Shown here: piece after piece, positions 47,288-56,926 of the stretch
Position numbering within the stretch: position 1 is the first letter of the stretch
Layout: every line of letters starts with the position of its first letter
Origin: CAZUGA01 sp964619885
GTDB lineage: Bacteria > Pseudomonadota > Gammaproteobacteria > Methylococcales > UBA1147
Assembly: GCA_964619885.1 (NCBI GenBank)
Contig: CAZUGA010000016.1
Span: forward strand, 1 to 64,000
Direction: 5' to 3'
Length of the DNA: 64,000 nucleotides
Program-made: the position numbers and the translations under genes
Notes under the pieces: generated by a model
The model's database searches: none
Seen by the model: only the letters and a program-made list of their open reading frames with translations
What the model was told of the DNA's origin: nothing

Positions 47288-47379
47288 TGTTAACCTCTCT
47301 GATCTTTACATTTAGTGATGCAGTCATCCGATTGAATTATTAACTGCGTCCTAAGACATATTACCCGCCAATTCTACGA

Positions 47380-47736
47380 TTATTGGATCGCCTGGCACGA
47401 CTGCTGCCAATTGCCTAACATCGGTCGACGCGCTTTGGCCCATATATTGGTACGTGCGGCAAGCCTGATTTCGTCATCGCGAGAAATGGGCGTTTTGCCA
47501 AAACCAATGGCAATACAACTACCCTCAACCCAGAATGCAATTTCTCCTGCTTCAATCACGTCTTTGGCATCTTCTTCTAACTTAACATTTACCGAAGCCG
47601 AAAAATATATTTCATTGCCCCAGGTTTGTGCTGTGGTAGTGATAGGTAGAGCAGCCTCTATGGCTTCTGCGGTCGGCGTATCCAAGAATTCGGCTATTAC
47701 AGTTACCGCCCCGGCTTTAATCACAAATGTTTCCAC
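47380..47736 (-). CDS. Cyclophilin-like fold protein (TM1367/DUF3830-like)
   Basis: A 118-residue single-domain protein. VIKAGAVTVIAEFLDTPTAE, TQTWGNEIYFSASVNVKLEE-type sequence and AKDVIEAGEIAFWVEGSCIA, then IGFGKTPISR, follow the pattern of the small bacterial cyclophilin-like family (DUF3830/TM1367). That family keeps the eight-stranded barrel but not the proline isomerase active site, and often sits in stress or uptake operons. The Ala-Lys-Asp-Val-x-Glu-x-Gly-x-Ile-Ala-Phe-Trp block is the most typical part. It ends in a Cys near the C-terminus. Function unproven. Confidence 0.78.
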   Translation of the reverse strand: METFVIKAGAVTVIAEFLDTPTAEAIEAALPITTTAQTWGNEIYFSASVNVKLEEDAKDVIEAGEIAFWVEGSCIAIGFGKTPISRDDEIRLAARTNIWAKARRPMLGNWQQSCQAIQ

Positions 47737-47960
47737 AAAACTGGCCTTGTCTTTGGTCCATTACGGTCACGATATGGGACAATTTAACGGGAGATGAAAA
47801 ATATTACCAGGGATAGATTTTCGCTATTATACCGGGCTCTGGTATTCAAAGTTTTCTGGAAAATCGTGTTAGAATTTTTCAAATTGCCCGATCGGAGTTA
47901 AATAGACTGCGCATCGCCTACTTGCGGAACATCAATTCCAAATTTAAAGCAAATCATTAT

Positions 47961-48968
47961 ATGTCTGATTCTATGGCCGCATTGCCCGCACTGATGACCG
48001 CTGTGGAGATCTCCGAACCTGGGGGTCCTCAAGTATTATTAGCAACGCAAACAACGATTCCGAAACCAGCTGCTGGTGAAGTGCTGATTGAGGTCGCTGC
48101 GGCAGGTGTTAACGGCCCAGATTTGATGCAGCGTAAAGGCCTTTACCCGCCGCCACCTGGTGCATCAGAAATTCCTGGACTGGAAGTTGCTGGTACTATT
48201 GCTGAATTGGGTGATCAAATCCATGGATTGAAAGTGGGGCAACAGGTTTGCGCCCTGGTGACAGGAGGCGGTTATGCTGAGTATTGCGCTGCGGCAGAAC
48301 CATTGTGCCTACCTGTCCCAAAAGGTTTCGATATGATCCAGGCTGCCGCATTGCCGGAAACTTTTTTTACCGTTTGGAACAATGTGTTTGAGCGGGGGCA
48401 ACTGACTGACGGGGAATCGCTTCTGGTGCATGGGGGATCTAGTGGAATAGGTACTACGGCAATTCAATTGGCGCGTGCGATGGGTGCCAATGTTTTTATT
48501 ACTGCGGGTAGTGACGAGAAATGCCAATTTTGCGAGACGCTCGGTGCCACGTCGATTAATTACAATATGGAGGATTTCGTCGAACGGGTTAAACAGGAAA
48601 CTAACGGTGTTGGGGTTAATTTGATACTCGATATGGTTGGCGGCGATTATCTACAACGTAATTTATCCTGCCTGGCTGAAGACGGCCGTTTAGTTCAAAT
48701 CGCGTTTCAACGCGGACCGAAGACCAATATTAATCTGCTACCTATTATGTTGAAGCGGTTGACAGTCACAGGATCTACTTTGCGTCCCAGAAGCATTGAA
48801 GAAAAAGCTGAGCTGGCCGACCGGCTGAAGCAAAAAGTTTGGCCGTTGCTGGAAAACGGTGCGGTTAAACCAATCGTATATAAAACCTTTACGCTAAAGG
48901 ATGCTGCCAAGGCGCACGAAATAATGGAGAGTAGCACGCAAATAGGAAAAATTGTTTTGACGGTTTGA
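47961..48968 (+). CDS. NAD(P)H-quinone oxidoreductase, zinc-binding dehydrogenase family
   Basis: About 335 residues of the medium-chain reductase superfamily, quinone reductase / PIG3 type. The GroES-like N-terminal domain has GEVLIEVAAAGVNGPDLMQR and GLYPPPPGASEIPGLEVAG, which lacks the catalytic zinc cysteines. The Rossmann domain has LLVHGGSSGIGTTAIQLARA, and the NADPH selector region ITAGSDEKCQFCETLGA. It reduces quinones or enals with NADPH. Several Met codons are possible; I chose 47961 because the open frame's first codons (from a TTG) lack support. Monocistronic. Confidence 0.9.
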   Translation: MSDSMAALPALMTAVEISEPGGPQVLLATQTTIPKPAAGEVLIEVAAAGVNGPDLMQRKGLYPPPPGASEIPGLEVAGTIAELGDQIHGLKVGQQVCALVTGGGYAEYCAAAEPLCLPVPKGFDMIQAAALPETFFTVWNNVFERGQLTDGESLLVHGGSSGIGTTAIQLARAMGANVFITAGSDEKCQFCETLGATSINYNMEDFVERVKQETNGVGVNLILDMVGGDYLQRNLSCLAEDGRLVQIAFQRGPKTNINLLPIMLKRLTVTGSTLRPRSIEEKAELADRLKQKVWPLLENGAVKPIVYKTFTLKDAAKAHEIMESSTQIGKIVLTV

Positions 48969-49231
48969 CACCGACCACATTGAACATTGTGAATTAAAAT
49001 TTGTAATCTGAAAATTCCACGCCGATATATTAAAACTGTTATTTCATATTGATCTATTATTGGGAATATTAATCTATAAAAATGGATTTTGTTATTATGA
49101 TTAGTATTGTATTGTTTTAAATTTACTAATCATTCTCAATCGAAATTTTTAAAGTCGCTATGTATCTCAACGCGTTTTAATTTCGGTATAAACTATAAAT
49201 AACCTTCACGATCTTATATATAAATTTAGGT

Positions 49232-50950
49232 ATGACAAAAAATAAGTTACGTATAGGTATACTGCTTGATAGTTATACGGTAGAAGCGTGGGAACTCAAA
49301 ATAATTAAAACGCTTAACGATTGCGATTATGCAGACATTCAATTAGCCATTCTAAATGATGAAAAACAAGTTAATCAGAATAGATCTTTAATTTCAAAAA
49401 TAAAAAGAAATCAAGGTAAGATCATTTATTTAGTTATTAGGAAATTGCTTGATGCAATATATAAAAAATTTATAGAACGCGGAGCCCATCTTCCAGACGC
49501 ATCACGATTGGTGGATTCATCCTCCGTTTTGAAAAATGTCCCGGCTATCAAAGTTAGGCCGGTTAGGAAGAAATGGTCTGATTATTTTTCTGATAACGAT
49601 GTAGAAGCTATCAAAGAATACGATATCGATATATTGATCAGATTCGGATACCGTATTCTTCGAGGTGAAATATTATCCGCTGCCAAATATGGCATATGGT
49701 CATACCATCATGGTGATAACAGCATAAACCGAGGTGGGCCCGCCGGATTTTGGGAGAATATGGAAAGTTGGTCTGAAGTGGGCAGTATTCTTCAAATATT
49801 GACCGAAGATCTGGGCAATGGAACAGTCCTGTGCAAGTCGTTTTCGTGTGTTAACAAAATATCGATGCAGGATAATAAGAGCAATTATTACTGGAAATCG
49901 TCGCTATTTATAACCAGAAAAATTAAAGAACTGTATTCTTCAGATGAAAAAGAATTTTTTGAAAAAATTGCTTACGATAATAGACACCCGCTTTTCTATT
50001 CTGATCGGTTGTACGTTAAACCATCAAATCTTCAGTACAGCAAATTGATCTTAAAGAAATTTTTTGAAAAAATAATTTTAAGTTTTAATTATAGAATTTA
50101 TTTTAATCAATGGATTTTGATGTTCGATTTAAAAAATGACTTTTCATCATCACTATGGCGATATAAAAAGTTGATCCCACCAAAGGATAGATGTTGGGCC
50201 GACCCGTATGTTATTAAAAAAGAGGATAAATACTACATATTTGTAGAGGAAATGGAGTATTCAACTAGAAAAGCTCATATCTCTGTAATTATAATGGATG
50301 AATATGGTAACTATGAAAAACCGATTACCGTTCTAGAAAGATCTTACCATATTTCTTATCCTTTTGTGTTCGAATATAATCAGGAATATTATATGGTTCC
50401 TGACTCTTTATCCAATAACACGATAGAGTTATATAAATGTGTCAGATTTCCTTTTAAATGGCAATTCCAAAAAAATCTTTTTAGCAATATTGAAGCAACC
50501 GATTCAACAGTATTCTTTCACGAAAAAAAATGGTGGTTGTTCGCGAATGTAGTCGAAGTGGAAGGCGCATCCTCGTGGGATGAGTTGCATTTGTTCAGTT
50601 CCGATGATCCGACCAGCCAAAACTGGCGAGCACATCCCAAAAATCCTGTTGTATCGGATTGTAAAACGGCACGACCTGCCGGCAAGTTGTTTTCTCAAAA
50701 CGGCGCGTTGTATAGACCCTCTCAGAATTGCTCAGTGCGATACGGTTACGGGTTTAATATCATGGAAATAACAACATTGGATGAAAAAAATTATGAAGAG
50801 AAAATGGTCTCTGCAATAAAACCAAATTGGGATAAAAAAATAATTGCAACGCATACCTTTAATAGGGTGGGTTCTTTACATATCATAGATGCGCTGCAAA
50901 AAAGATTTAGACATGGGTTTCTAGAATTCCTTAGCAATGGATTAAACTGA
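49232..50950 (+). CDS. Surface-glycan-type protein: formyltransferase-like plus beta-propeller domain
   Basis: A 572-residue protein. The N-terminal 250 residues contain a formyltransferase-like core: DIDILIRFGYRILRGEILSA, then KYGIWSYHHGDNSINRGGPA and GFWENMESWSEVGSILQIL, with the His-His-Gly-Asp active-site region. Residues ~300-560 form a five-bladed propeller seen in glycan transferases (RCWADPYVIKKEDKYYIFVE; HISYPFVFEYNQEYYMVPDS; WWLFANVVEVEG; GRLFSQ-like KTARPAGKLFSQNG). I know this pair from polysaccharide loci, probably a sugar N-formyl or amine-modifying step, but no reaction can be stated. The gene and its leader are visibly AT-rich compared with neighbours, and it stands alone. Confidence 0.82.
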   Translation: MTKNKLRIGILLDSYTVEAWELKIIKTLNDCDYADIQLAILNDEKQVNQNRSLISKIKRNQGKIIYLVIRKLLDAIYKKFIERGAHLPDASRLVDSSSVLKNVPAIKVRPVRKKWSDYFSDNDVEAIKEYDIDILIRFGYRILRGEILSAAKYGIWSYHHGDNSINRGGPAGFWENMESWSEVGSILQILTEDLGNGTVLCKSFSCVNKISMQDNKSNYYWKSSLFITRKIKELYSSDEKEFFEKIAYDNRHPLFYSDRLYVKPSNLQYSKLILKKFFEKIILSFNYRIYFNQWILMFDLKNDFSSSLWRYKKLIPPKDRCWADPYVIKKEDKYYIFVEEMEYSTRKAHISVIIMDEYGNYEKPITVLERSYHISYPFVFEYNQEYYMVPDSLSNNTIELYKCVRFPFKWQFQKNLFSNIEATDSTVFFHEKKWWLFANVVEVEGASSWDELHLFSSDDPTSQNWRAHPKNPVVSDCKTARPAGKLFSQNGALYRPSQNCSVRYGYGFNIMEITTLDEKNYEEKMVSAIKPNWDKKIIATHTFNRVGSLHIIDALQKRFRHGFLEFLSNGLN

Positions 50951-51090
50951 CCTACCAGGTAGAAATATTTCGGTGTTGTAAGCCGGAAACTTTTCAACGC
51001 GGATCGACCTGAATCATAAAAGTTAGAATTGAGAAAAAATGGTGATATTTTAACTTTGAAAATGCAATCCAATAATTGGAGTATTTCAAT

Positions 51091-52194
51091 ATGCCCACTA
51101 CGTTCGTCCAATCCAAGCAGACAGCATCAGAGATTCCGACCGAACCGGTAGGTAGTATACCTAGGCCGGGTGCATTACTAGAGGCCTTGAACGACTATTC
51201 GAATAACAAAATTTCAATCGATGACTTGGATGTTGAGTATGACAATGCGGTTCGGGATACGATCGAACGTTTTGAATCGACCGGATCGCCGATCCTCAGC
51301 GACGGTGAGCAAAGTAAATCTAGTTTTGCAACCTATCCGCTTGAGGGTTTGGAGAATCTTGCAGCGGATGGTGTAATCATTCCATTTGAGGATGGTCATA
51401 CGCGTCAATTACCACGCTTGATTAGCGGTCCTTTTCGTTACGCCGCATACGCCGGATCTTATCTGCCAAGAGCAAAGAAATTTACAAACCGTCCGGTCAA
51501 GCAGGCGGTAATTTCTGCATCTGCGATGAGTTTATTGTATCCAGAAGTGGGTATTTCGGGTTATTCAAGGGTGCAATTCCTGAGCGATCTTGTTCAGCAA
51601 GCGGTCGCGGATATCCGCAGTTGTTTTGACAATGGCGCGCATAGCGTACAAATCGATTTTACCGAAGGCCGCCTGGCTATCAAGCTGGATCCAAGTAAAA
51701 AATTACTGCAACAATTCCTTGACCTCAACAATCAAGTGATGTCCTATTTTAGTAACGATGAGCGGCAACGGATTGGGTTTCATACGTGCCCGGGGGGCGA
51801 TCACGATTCATGCCACAGCGCTGACGTTGATTATCGGGAGTTAATTCCGTCGCTGCTTACGCTAAATGCGGGGAATTTCTATATGCAAATGGCCAGCGAG
51901 TCGAATCCGGAAGCATCCTTAAGGCTGATTAGTGAGCATCTACGCCCTGAACAGCGGATTTATATCGGTGTAATTAATGTAATCGACGAAGCCGTAGAAT
52001 CGGATGAGACAGTTCGAGACCGTGTGTTAATGGCCGCTCGGTACATTCCGATCAATCAATTGGGTACGACCGACGATTGCGGATATTCTCCATTTGGCGA
52101 TGATGTGGCGACCAGCCGCGATACGGCCTTCGCCAAAATTGCCGCTCGCGTTCGCGGAACGCAACTCGCGTTTGACACGTTAACCGGTTCTTAA
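51091..52194 (+). CDS. MetE-like (cobalamin-independent) methyltransferase paralogue
   Basis: About 367 residues corresponding to the C-terminal half of vitamin-B12-independent methionine synthase (UROD/MetE-like fold). TEPVGSIPRPGALLEALND opens the domain. Zinc ligands are suggested by HTCPGGDHDSCHSADVDYRE (His-x-Cys) and by the later Cys in LGTTDDCGYSPFGDD, matching MetE His641, Cys643 and Cys726. There is no N-terminal MetE half, so it is a short-type paralogue (as in YxjG/YxjH-like proteins) that may use another methyl donor. The start at 51091 has GGAG 12 bases upstream. Soluble, monocistronic. Confidence 0.87.
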   Translation: MPTTFVQSKQTASEIPTEPVGSIPRPGALLEALNDYSNNKISIDDLDVEYDNAVRDTIERFESTGSPILSDGEQSKSSFATYPLEGLENLAADGVIIPFEDGHTRQLPRLISGPFRYAAYAGSYLPRAKKFTNRPVKQAVISASAMSLLYPEVGISGYSRVQFLSDLVQQAVADIRSCFDNGAHSVQIDFTEGRLAIKLDPSKKLLQQFLDLNNQVMSYFSNDERQRIGFHTCPGGDHDSCHSADVDYRELIPSLLTLNAGNFYMQMASESNPEASLRLISEHLRPEQRIYIGVINVIDEAVESDETVRDRVLMAARYIPINQLGTTDDCGYSPFGDDVATSRDTAFAKIAARVRGTQLAFDTLTGS

Positions 52195-52260
52195 ATCCTT
52201 GAATAAATATTCTCGTACAAGACTTCAGTCAAAATATTTGCCTTCTTATCGCTAAAATAA

Positions 52261-52581
52261 TTAGCGAAAAACGCTGCAGCCTTGATTTTCGCGGCAGAAT
52301 AATTTGTATATCCGCCGCTCATTGCAGCCTTCGACACCCACTGTATATTCCTGCCGTTCTATCGGCATGCGGTTCAGCCAAATACGCTCCGGTAATTCGT
52401 CTATTTTTGACGTTAGAATCTGGCTGTTTAAGCTGTCGCATTTCATCGCAAACCGCGCTTCAGATTCTGCAGTTTCAATAGCTTCACCTTGATATTTGTC
52501 CAAGATTTGTTGATTGGTCATGCATGCGGTTATCGCGATTGATATTAATGCGACGAATAAGATATTTTTGTCTTTTGTCAT
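52261..52581 (-). CDS. Small predicted lipoprotein, unknown function
   Basis: A 106-residue product with basic start, hydrophobic helix and lipobox ITAC (Cys20). The mature part carries three further cysteines (AMKCDSLNSQ, EGCNERR, LFCRENQGCSVFR) and an Arg-rich, Asn-rich segment. No family is recognised. The start has GGTAACATC before the ATG, only a weak ribosome-binding site. Convergent with the MetE-like gene. Confidence 0.65.
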   Translation of the reverse strand: MTKDKNILFVALISIAITACMTNQQILDKYQGEAIETAESEARFAMKCDSLNSQILTSKIDELPERIWLNRMPIERQEYTVGVEGCNERRIYKLFCRENQGCSVFR

Positions 52582-52906
52582 TAGATGTTACCCCATCATG
52601 AAAAGCGTCCAAACGTATGTATTAGGATTGAAAAGTTTACCCAATTTCAATGCTATCGGCTACTCAATGACATGTTAATCCAGAGCGGATTAACACGCGA
52701 TTATATATTGGGTAGGAATCAGGGTATGATGCTACTGTAATAAAGAGACGCAAAATGATACGTTGAATTTCACGCTACATTCAGTCGCCAGTCAATAGAA
52801 TTTTCGGGGATTGGCTTAGTCGAAGTCGGGTATCGGTTCTGCGTTAACGAGAACCAAAAGAAGCCGGAACAGATTAGTATACACCGTCGCGCAACGCGAT
52901 CGTTGG
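52582..52906. other. Spacer without recognisable gene
   Basis: A 325-base gap between the small lipoprotein gene and the M64 peptidase gene. Only short open frames; nothing I can name. Confidence 0.35.
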
Positions 52907-54598
52907 CTACCCAGCAGCCTGGTATTGAAAATCCTTGCTCAGCCACTTTCCGGAAACGAAATGCCAAAGCCTAACATAAATGTAACTTCCATCGGTAGGT
53001 AAATTTGTAACGGTAGTAGACATTTTGCCCCCCAAGGGGCCACTGTCGAAATAGTCTGCTGTTCCTAATTTGCTTCCGATATCCAACCACCATGCGGTGG
53101 GAAGATAACCCGACCAACTGAATTGTACTGTACTACCAGTAAGTACAGACCCGGGTATCGGATTGATTAAATCGGCGATCAGTTGACGAACACTGATACG
53201 TGTCGTGGCCGTGTCTGCGAGATTAAGCTGATCCGTCGCATTAAATTCTATAAAGTAGTCCTGCCCGCCTTGACCGTAGACCGGTGTCCACGAAAATGTA
53301 CCCGTGGAGTTTCTATGGTCGATGAAATTCGCTCCAATGGTTGACAAAGCTTGACCGTTTGATCGATGCGCGTTCAATGTTACAGGTGTTTCATCGGTGA
53401 TCTGGACGTCAATTTGCACTTGTTGACCCTCCAACAAATTTCGGTCCGGCAGATAATCAATTACCGGCCCTTTCGTGACCGTCCATTCCGATGAGTCCAT
53501 CAGTAAATTGGTAGGATCATGTCGAACCAACGGTGAATTGTCTCTGACTTCGGCCCGCAACAGATTGATACCCCCAGCCAAATCAGACGAGTAAAGCGAG
53601 ACATTTGAATCGATACCTAGAGGTATATCGTCCAGAAACCATTGAACGGACATATCTGGGTGGTTTGGACGCATCGATAATACCGTAAAGATTTTCTCCT
53701 GGCCCGGCGGAATCGTCACGATACGCTGAGCGGGTATTGCCGTGTCGATGGGACTTACTCGGTCGTAAGTGCGTAACACAAGTTGTTCTGCATTAATAGA
53801 TTGAAAGGGCATACCCAAGGTACGCATCTTCGAATTCAAGGTTGGACGGTAAATGTTAAATTCGTGGTATAAGCCACCTTCATACAAGCCCGGTACACCG
53901 AATATTTTTTGAGTGGTTGGTAACGGAGCAAAATTATCGAGCCAATGGTTCCATTTAATGTTGGCCCAATCTATTTCAATTGTCAGGTTTGGAGCCGCGG
54001 GTTCCGGTCCCGAGTATGATTGCATTGGTGAAAAATATTCGTCGGCTAATCGTCCAAAACTGTGGCCAGTTTCATGCATTGCTATTTCGGACGTCAAGCT
54101 ATGTTTGGAGATAATCGAGAATGGCCCGCCTGATCCCCCGTATTCGCTATCGTTAACTACAACGAAAATAATATCGGCAGCGCTGGGCGCCGAAGCAACC
54201 GCTTCATATACCTTTGCCGGATCAGCGCAAATAAGCCGTTGTTGACCATAACAATTGTAATAGCTGTCCAAAGCGGTATCGGCGTATAGTCCCATTTCGG
54301 GATGATCAGAGCCAGATTGATTGCTGATTAGGTCAACCCGGTATACATTAAAGTATCGTTTATATTGGCGAAACGGCGTTTGTAAAAATATGTCGTTGAC
54401 TATTCGATTGACCGTCGCTGCATATTGGGTGATTTCGGACGTTTGGTATCCATCTCCAACAAATACGATATTGACGCGATTGCTTGGATTACCGTGGTAG
54501 AGAACAGCGGTGGTATTCGTTTCGGCGACAACAAGTTTTCCCATCCAGAAGATTAGAAAAATTGCGAGAATGGTTTTTGTTGTGAGCCCGTTAATCAT
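52907..54598 (-). CDS. Secreted M64-type metallopeptidase
   Basis: About 563 residues. The longer open frame runs upstream to 54700, but ATG 54598 fits better: it starts a signal peptide (MINGLTTKTILAIFLIFWMG, cleavage near VVAE) and overlaps the end of the upstream gene by eight bases. The catalytic zinc motif is His175-Glu176-x-x-His179 (SEIAMHETGHSFGRLADEY), with the Gly-His and Asp that follow in M64 (IgA-protease-like) enzymes. The mid part is beta-rich (TVQWFLDDIPLGIDS), and the C-terminal 80 residues form an immunoglobulin-like beta-sandwich (VQFSWSGYLPTAWWLDIG). It is expected in the periplasm or outside the cell. Its substrate is unknown. Confidence 0.88.
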   Translation of the reverse strand: MINGLTTKTILAIFLIFWMGKLVVAETNTTAVLYHGNPSNRVNIVFVGDGYQTSEITQYAATVNRIVNDIFLQTPFRQYKRYFNVYRVDLISNQSGSDHPEMGLYADTALDSYYNCYGQQRLICADPAKVYEAVASAPSAADIIFVVVNDSEYGGSGGPFSIISKHSLTSEIAMHETGHSFGRLADEYFSPMQSYSGPEPAAPNLTIEIDWANIKWNHWLDNFAPLPTTQKIFGVPGLYEGGLYHEFNIYRPTLNSKMRTLGMPFQSINAEQLVLRTYDRVSPIDTAIPAQRIVTIPPGQEKIFTVLSMRPNHPDMSVQWFLDDIPLGIDSNVSLYSSDLAGGINLLRAEVRDNSPLVRHDPTNLLMDSSEWTVTKGPVIDYLPDRNLLEGQQVQIDVQITDETPVTLNAHRSNGQALSTIGANFIDHRNSTGTFSWTPVYGQGGQDYFIEFNATDQLNLADTATTRISVRQLIADLINPIPGSVLTGSTVQFSWSGYLPTAWWLDIGSKLGTADYFDSGPLGGKMSTTVTNLPTDGSYIYVRLWHFVSGKWLSKDFQYQAAG

Positions 54599-55274
54599 CG
54601 AAATTACGCCTCGTTTTCCGTTTGCCCCATCTTGAATTTCTGGCGGGCCTCGATTTACGGAAGGTTGCATTCTTTGAGTGATCAATCCGGGTAAAAGCAA
54701 TAGTTTCTAATTGGTCATCGGTGATAGTGGTCTTCAACGCCTTGGGGGTTTTGTACGAAATCGCTCTGGATATTTTGGTTAAACTATTTTTTTTTAATTT
54801 TAATAGTCTTAGATAAGTGAAATGATTATCCCATGGGACGACAATCTGAAAGACTGTCGCTTCTGAATGTATATATTTGCCTCGAAGTAAGCCTGGCGAT
54901 TCTACCGGTGCGGTTTCATCCGGCCATTCAGAGCGGATTAGCGAAGGGTCAGGAATGGCGAGGCGCCCGATATTCTCGTGAACCTCATTTTCGCATTGAA
55001 CAAGTAATTCACCTCGTTGTAACCGGGTATCACGGTGTTTGGGTGCTGCACGATTGACTATGACTTGGTCGATTAATTCGAGCCGCTTGATTTGTGGATA
55101 TAATCGAACGGTAATTTCTATGGATTGAGGCGCCGTGCTCTCAGAACCCCCAGCGATTCCCGAGTTGGCGAGGAGTACACATAGCCCTGTGAATAACAAA
55201 AAGTTTAATATTTCCGTGTGTTTGAGGAACGAACCTTGTAATCTTGCGATCGCGTTTAATAGGCTGGTTGGCAT
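54591..55274 (-). CDS. Exported partner of the M64 peptidase, unknown function
   Basis: A 227-residue protein with an N-terminal membrane segment (ILNFLLFTGLCVLLANSGIAG) after a short basic tail, so it is exported or anchored. The start is backed by AGGGGAA. The mature part is positively charged, with a beta-type middle (ATVFQIVVPWDNHFTYLRLL) and a very Lys/Arg/Asn-rich end (RKSRPARNSRWGKRKTRRNF). I do not recognise a family. It ends inside the M64 gene, so the two are translationally coupled and likely functional partners, for example a chaperone, inhibitor or substrate of the peptidase. Confidence 0.7.
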   Translation of the reverse strand: MPTSLLNAIARLQGSFLKHTEILNFLLFTGLCVLLANSGIAGGSESTAPQSIEITVRLYPQIKRLELIDQVIVNRAAPKHRDTRLQRGELLVQCENEVHENIGRLAIPDPSLIRSEWPDETAPVESPGLLRGKYIHSEATVFQIVVPWDNHFTYLRLLKLKKNSLTKISRAISYKTPKALKTTITDDQLETIAFTRIDHSKNATFRKSRPARNSRWGKRKTRRNFDD

Positions 55275-55582
55275 TGGATTCCCCTAATTCTGAATTGAAA
55301 TTTCTTAACGGCGAGGTCCCGATTAGTGTCAGTGCGGTGTAATCATCACGCTGTAAATTAAATAGGAAATTAGGAAGAGAAGAGCTATGCTTTTTTGTTT
55401 TATGTTTCCATAAATTCGTGAGACAGATACTAGCATCCTTATTATGTTTCTAAGTGTAGTAGAAAAATGGCGTATCGCCATAGCATGCGTTTGCCGAAAT
55501 AGCCCGTCTGATACCGCATAAACAAACGTGACGAGACTCTATAAAGAAAGGTGAGTGACGTGGTAATCTTTGCGCTTGGATA
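55275..55582. other. Spacer without recognisable gene
   Basis: A 308-base AT-rich gap separating the M64 gene pair from the ABC permease gene on the same strand. No open frame of note and no strong hairpin with T-run. Confidence 0.35.
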
Positions 55583-56926
55583 TCAATCCGATTGATCAGC
55601 TAGATGCGACGTCGTTAAATCTCTTGAAGTCCGCTGCCAACGCCGGATGACTATGAACCAAATACCGACAACATGGATCAGTGCAATAATCGTCGACCCA
55701 ACAAGATTGTTGGCCATTACCGGCAATACAGCGATTCTACCTAACGGCAGGTCTATTGCAGTAAATAGCAAGGGTAACAAGCCATAAAGGCAGGCGATAT
55801 AGAAAAAAGCCGCGCTGGCTGCGCGTTTGGGATTGGGTGCGAGGCTAAAATAATACAAGATGCCTATGTCCCTGGCGACGAGCAATAACGCCGGTATGCA
55901 TTGCCCCAACACGAATTTTTGTATGGTGGTTGTCGATAGTTCAGTGTTTGACGTTAACAATATAAAGATAACCGCGATGATAGCGAGCAGGTAAGAAGCG
56001 GTCCAATAGGGTACTTGCTCCAGTGCTCTTTTCCAATTTTTGCTACGCACTGCATAGATGAGCCGACGTAGTTCAATGGGGTCGCGTCTGTCAGTAAATG
56101 CCGCGATGTAACTCAGTCCACAAAAAACTGCAAATGCTACCGTGCTGATTATGGTACGCTGCGGTCTTACTTCATTCTCGTTAAAAACGAATCCGATACA
56201 ATAAAACGCAACGACGACTGCAAATACCAGCCAAGCCACGGGTGTGCTTCGTATTTGCAAGGTTACGGTCATCAACCGGTAAACACCTGTAACTGCCCAA
56301 GCTGCAGCCAAACCAATCGATATTAAACCAAAATCAATCCATGAGTAATCAATACCAAACCAATCTACTCGGCCCTTGCCACCGAAAATACGGGTCAAGA
56401 ACGGAAATAAATACATCAGGCCAAGGAATTGGGCCAACAACGTGATTGACGAGCGCAAAGCGACGCGATTCCTCAGCGCCAGCAAACTGATCAACATACC
56501 GAACGCTTGGCAGAAAATTGCTGTACACAGCGCGATTACGAGTGATTTGCTTAATGTGCCGTAGTTTGAATATTCCGAGTTGAACGCAAACACCAGTAAG
56601 CACAATACGCTCCCATACCAAGTATATACGGTACTGCCAAACAGCTTGCCCCACGACATCGACCAGGGTTCCATCGCGGACATCATCTGTGTATCCCAGG
56701 TTTTGTCGCGCAGTTCCTCGGCCACCGCATCGGACGCAATGCGTGCACCCCACAATAATCCTATTGCGCCGAATATCCATAGCGCGGTATGTGCCAGCGG
56801 AATTCCAAAGTGATAGTCGTTCATCGAATAAGCCATGAAAAAGATCAGCGCCAACACGACTGGCATGGCGACCAGCCGATGTGGATTGATTTCCAGCCAA
56901 ACGTGGCGCAATAATTCCGGATTCAT
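55583..56926 (-). CDS. ABC-2-type exporter permease
   Basis: A 447-residue inner-membrane protein with about ten to twelve hydrophobic segments. The N-terminus reads HVWLEINPHRLVAMPVVLAL, then LLWGARIASDAVAEELRDKT and WDTQMMSAMEPWSMSWGKLF, the cytoplasmic block that contacts the ATPase in ABC-2 permeases (EEKERGT-like). The remainder is hydrophobic helices separated by short loops. Its start overlaps the ATPase stop as ATGA, so the pair is coupled. The substrate is unknown; many such exporters move drugs, lipids or cell-envelope polymers. Confidence 0.88.
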   Translation of the reverse strand: MNPELLRHVWLEINPHRLVAMPVVLALIFFMAYSMNDYHFGIPLAHTALWIFGAIGLLWGARIASDAVAEELRDKTWDTQMMSAMEPWSMSWGKLFGSTVYTWYGSVLCLLVFAFNSEYSNYGTLSKSLVIALCTAIFCQAFGMLISLLALRNRVALRSSITLLAQFLGLMYLFPFLTRIFGGKGRVDWFGIDYSWIDFGLISIGLAAAWAVTGVYRLMTVTLQIRSTPVAWLVFAVVVAFYCIGFVFNENEVRPQRTIISTVAFAVFCGLSYIAAFTDRRDPIELRRLIYAVRSKNWKRALEQVPYWTASYLLAIIAVIFILLTSNTELSTTTIQKFVLGQCIPALLLVARDIGILYYFSLAPNPKRAASAAFFYIACLYGLLPLLFTAIDLPLGRIAVLPVMANNLVGSTIIALIHVVGIWFIVIRRWQRTSRDLTTSHLADQSD

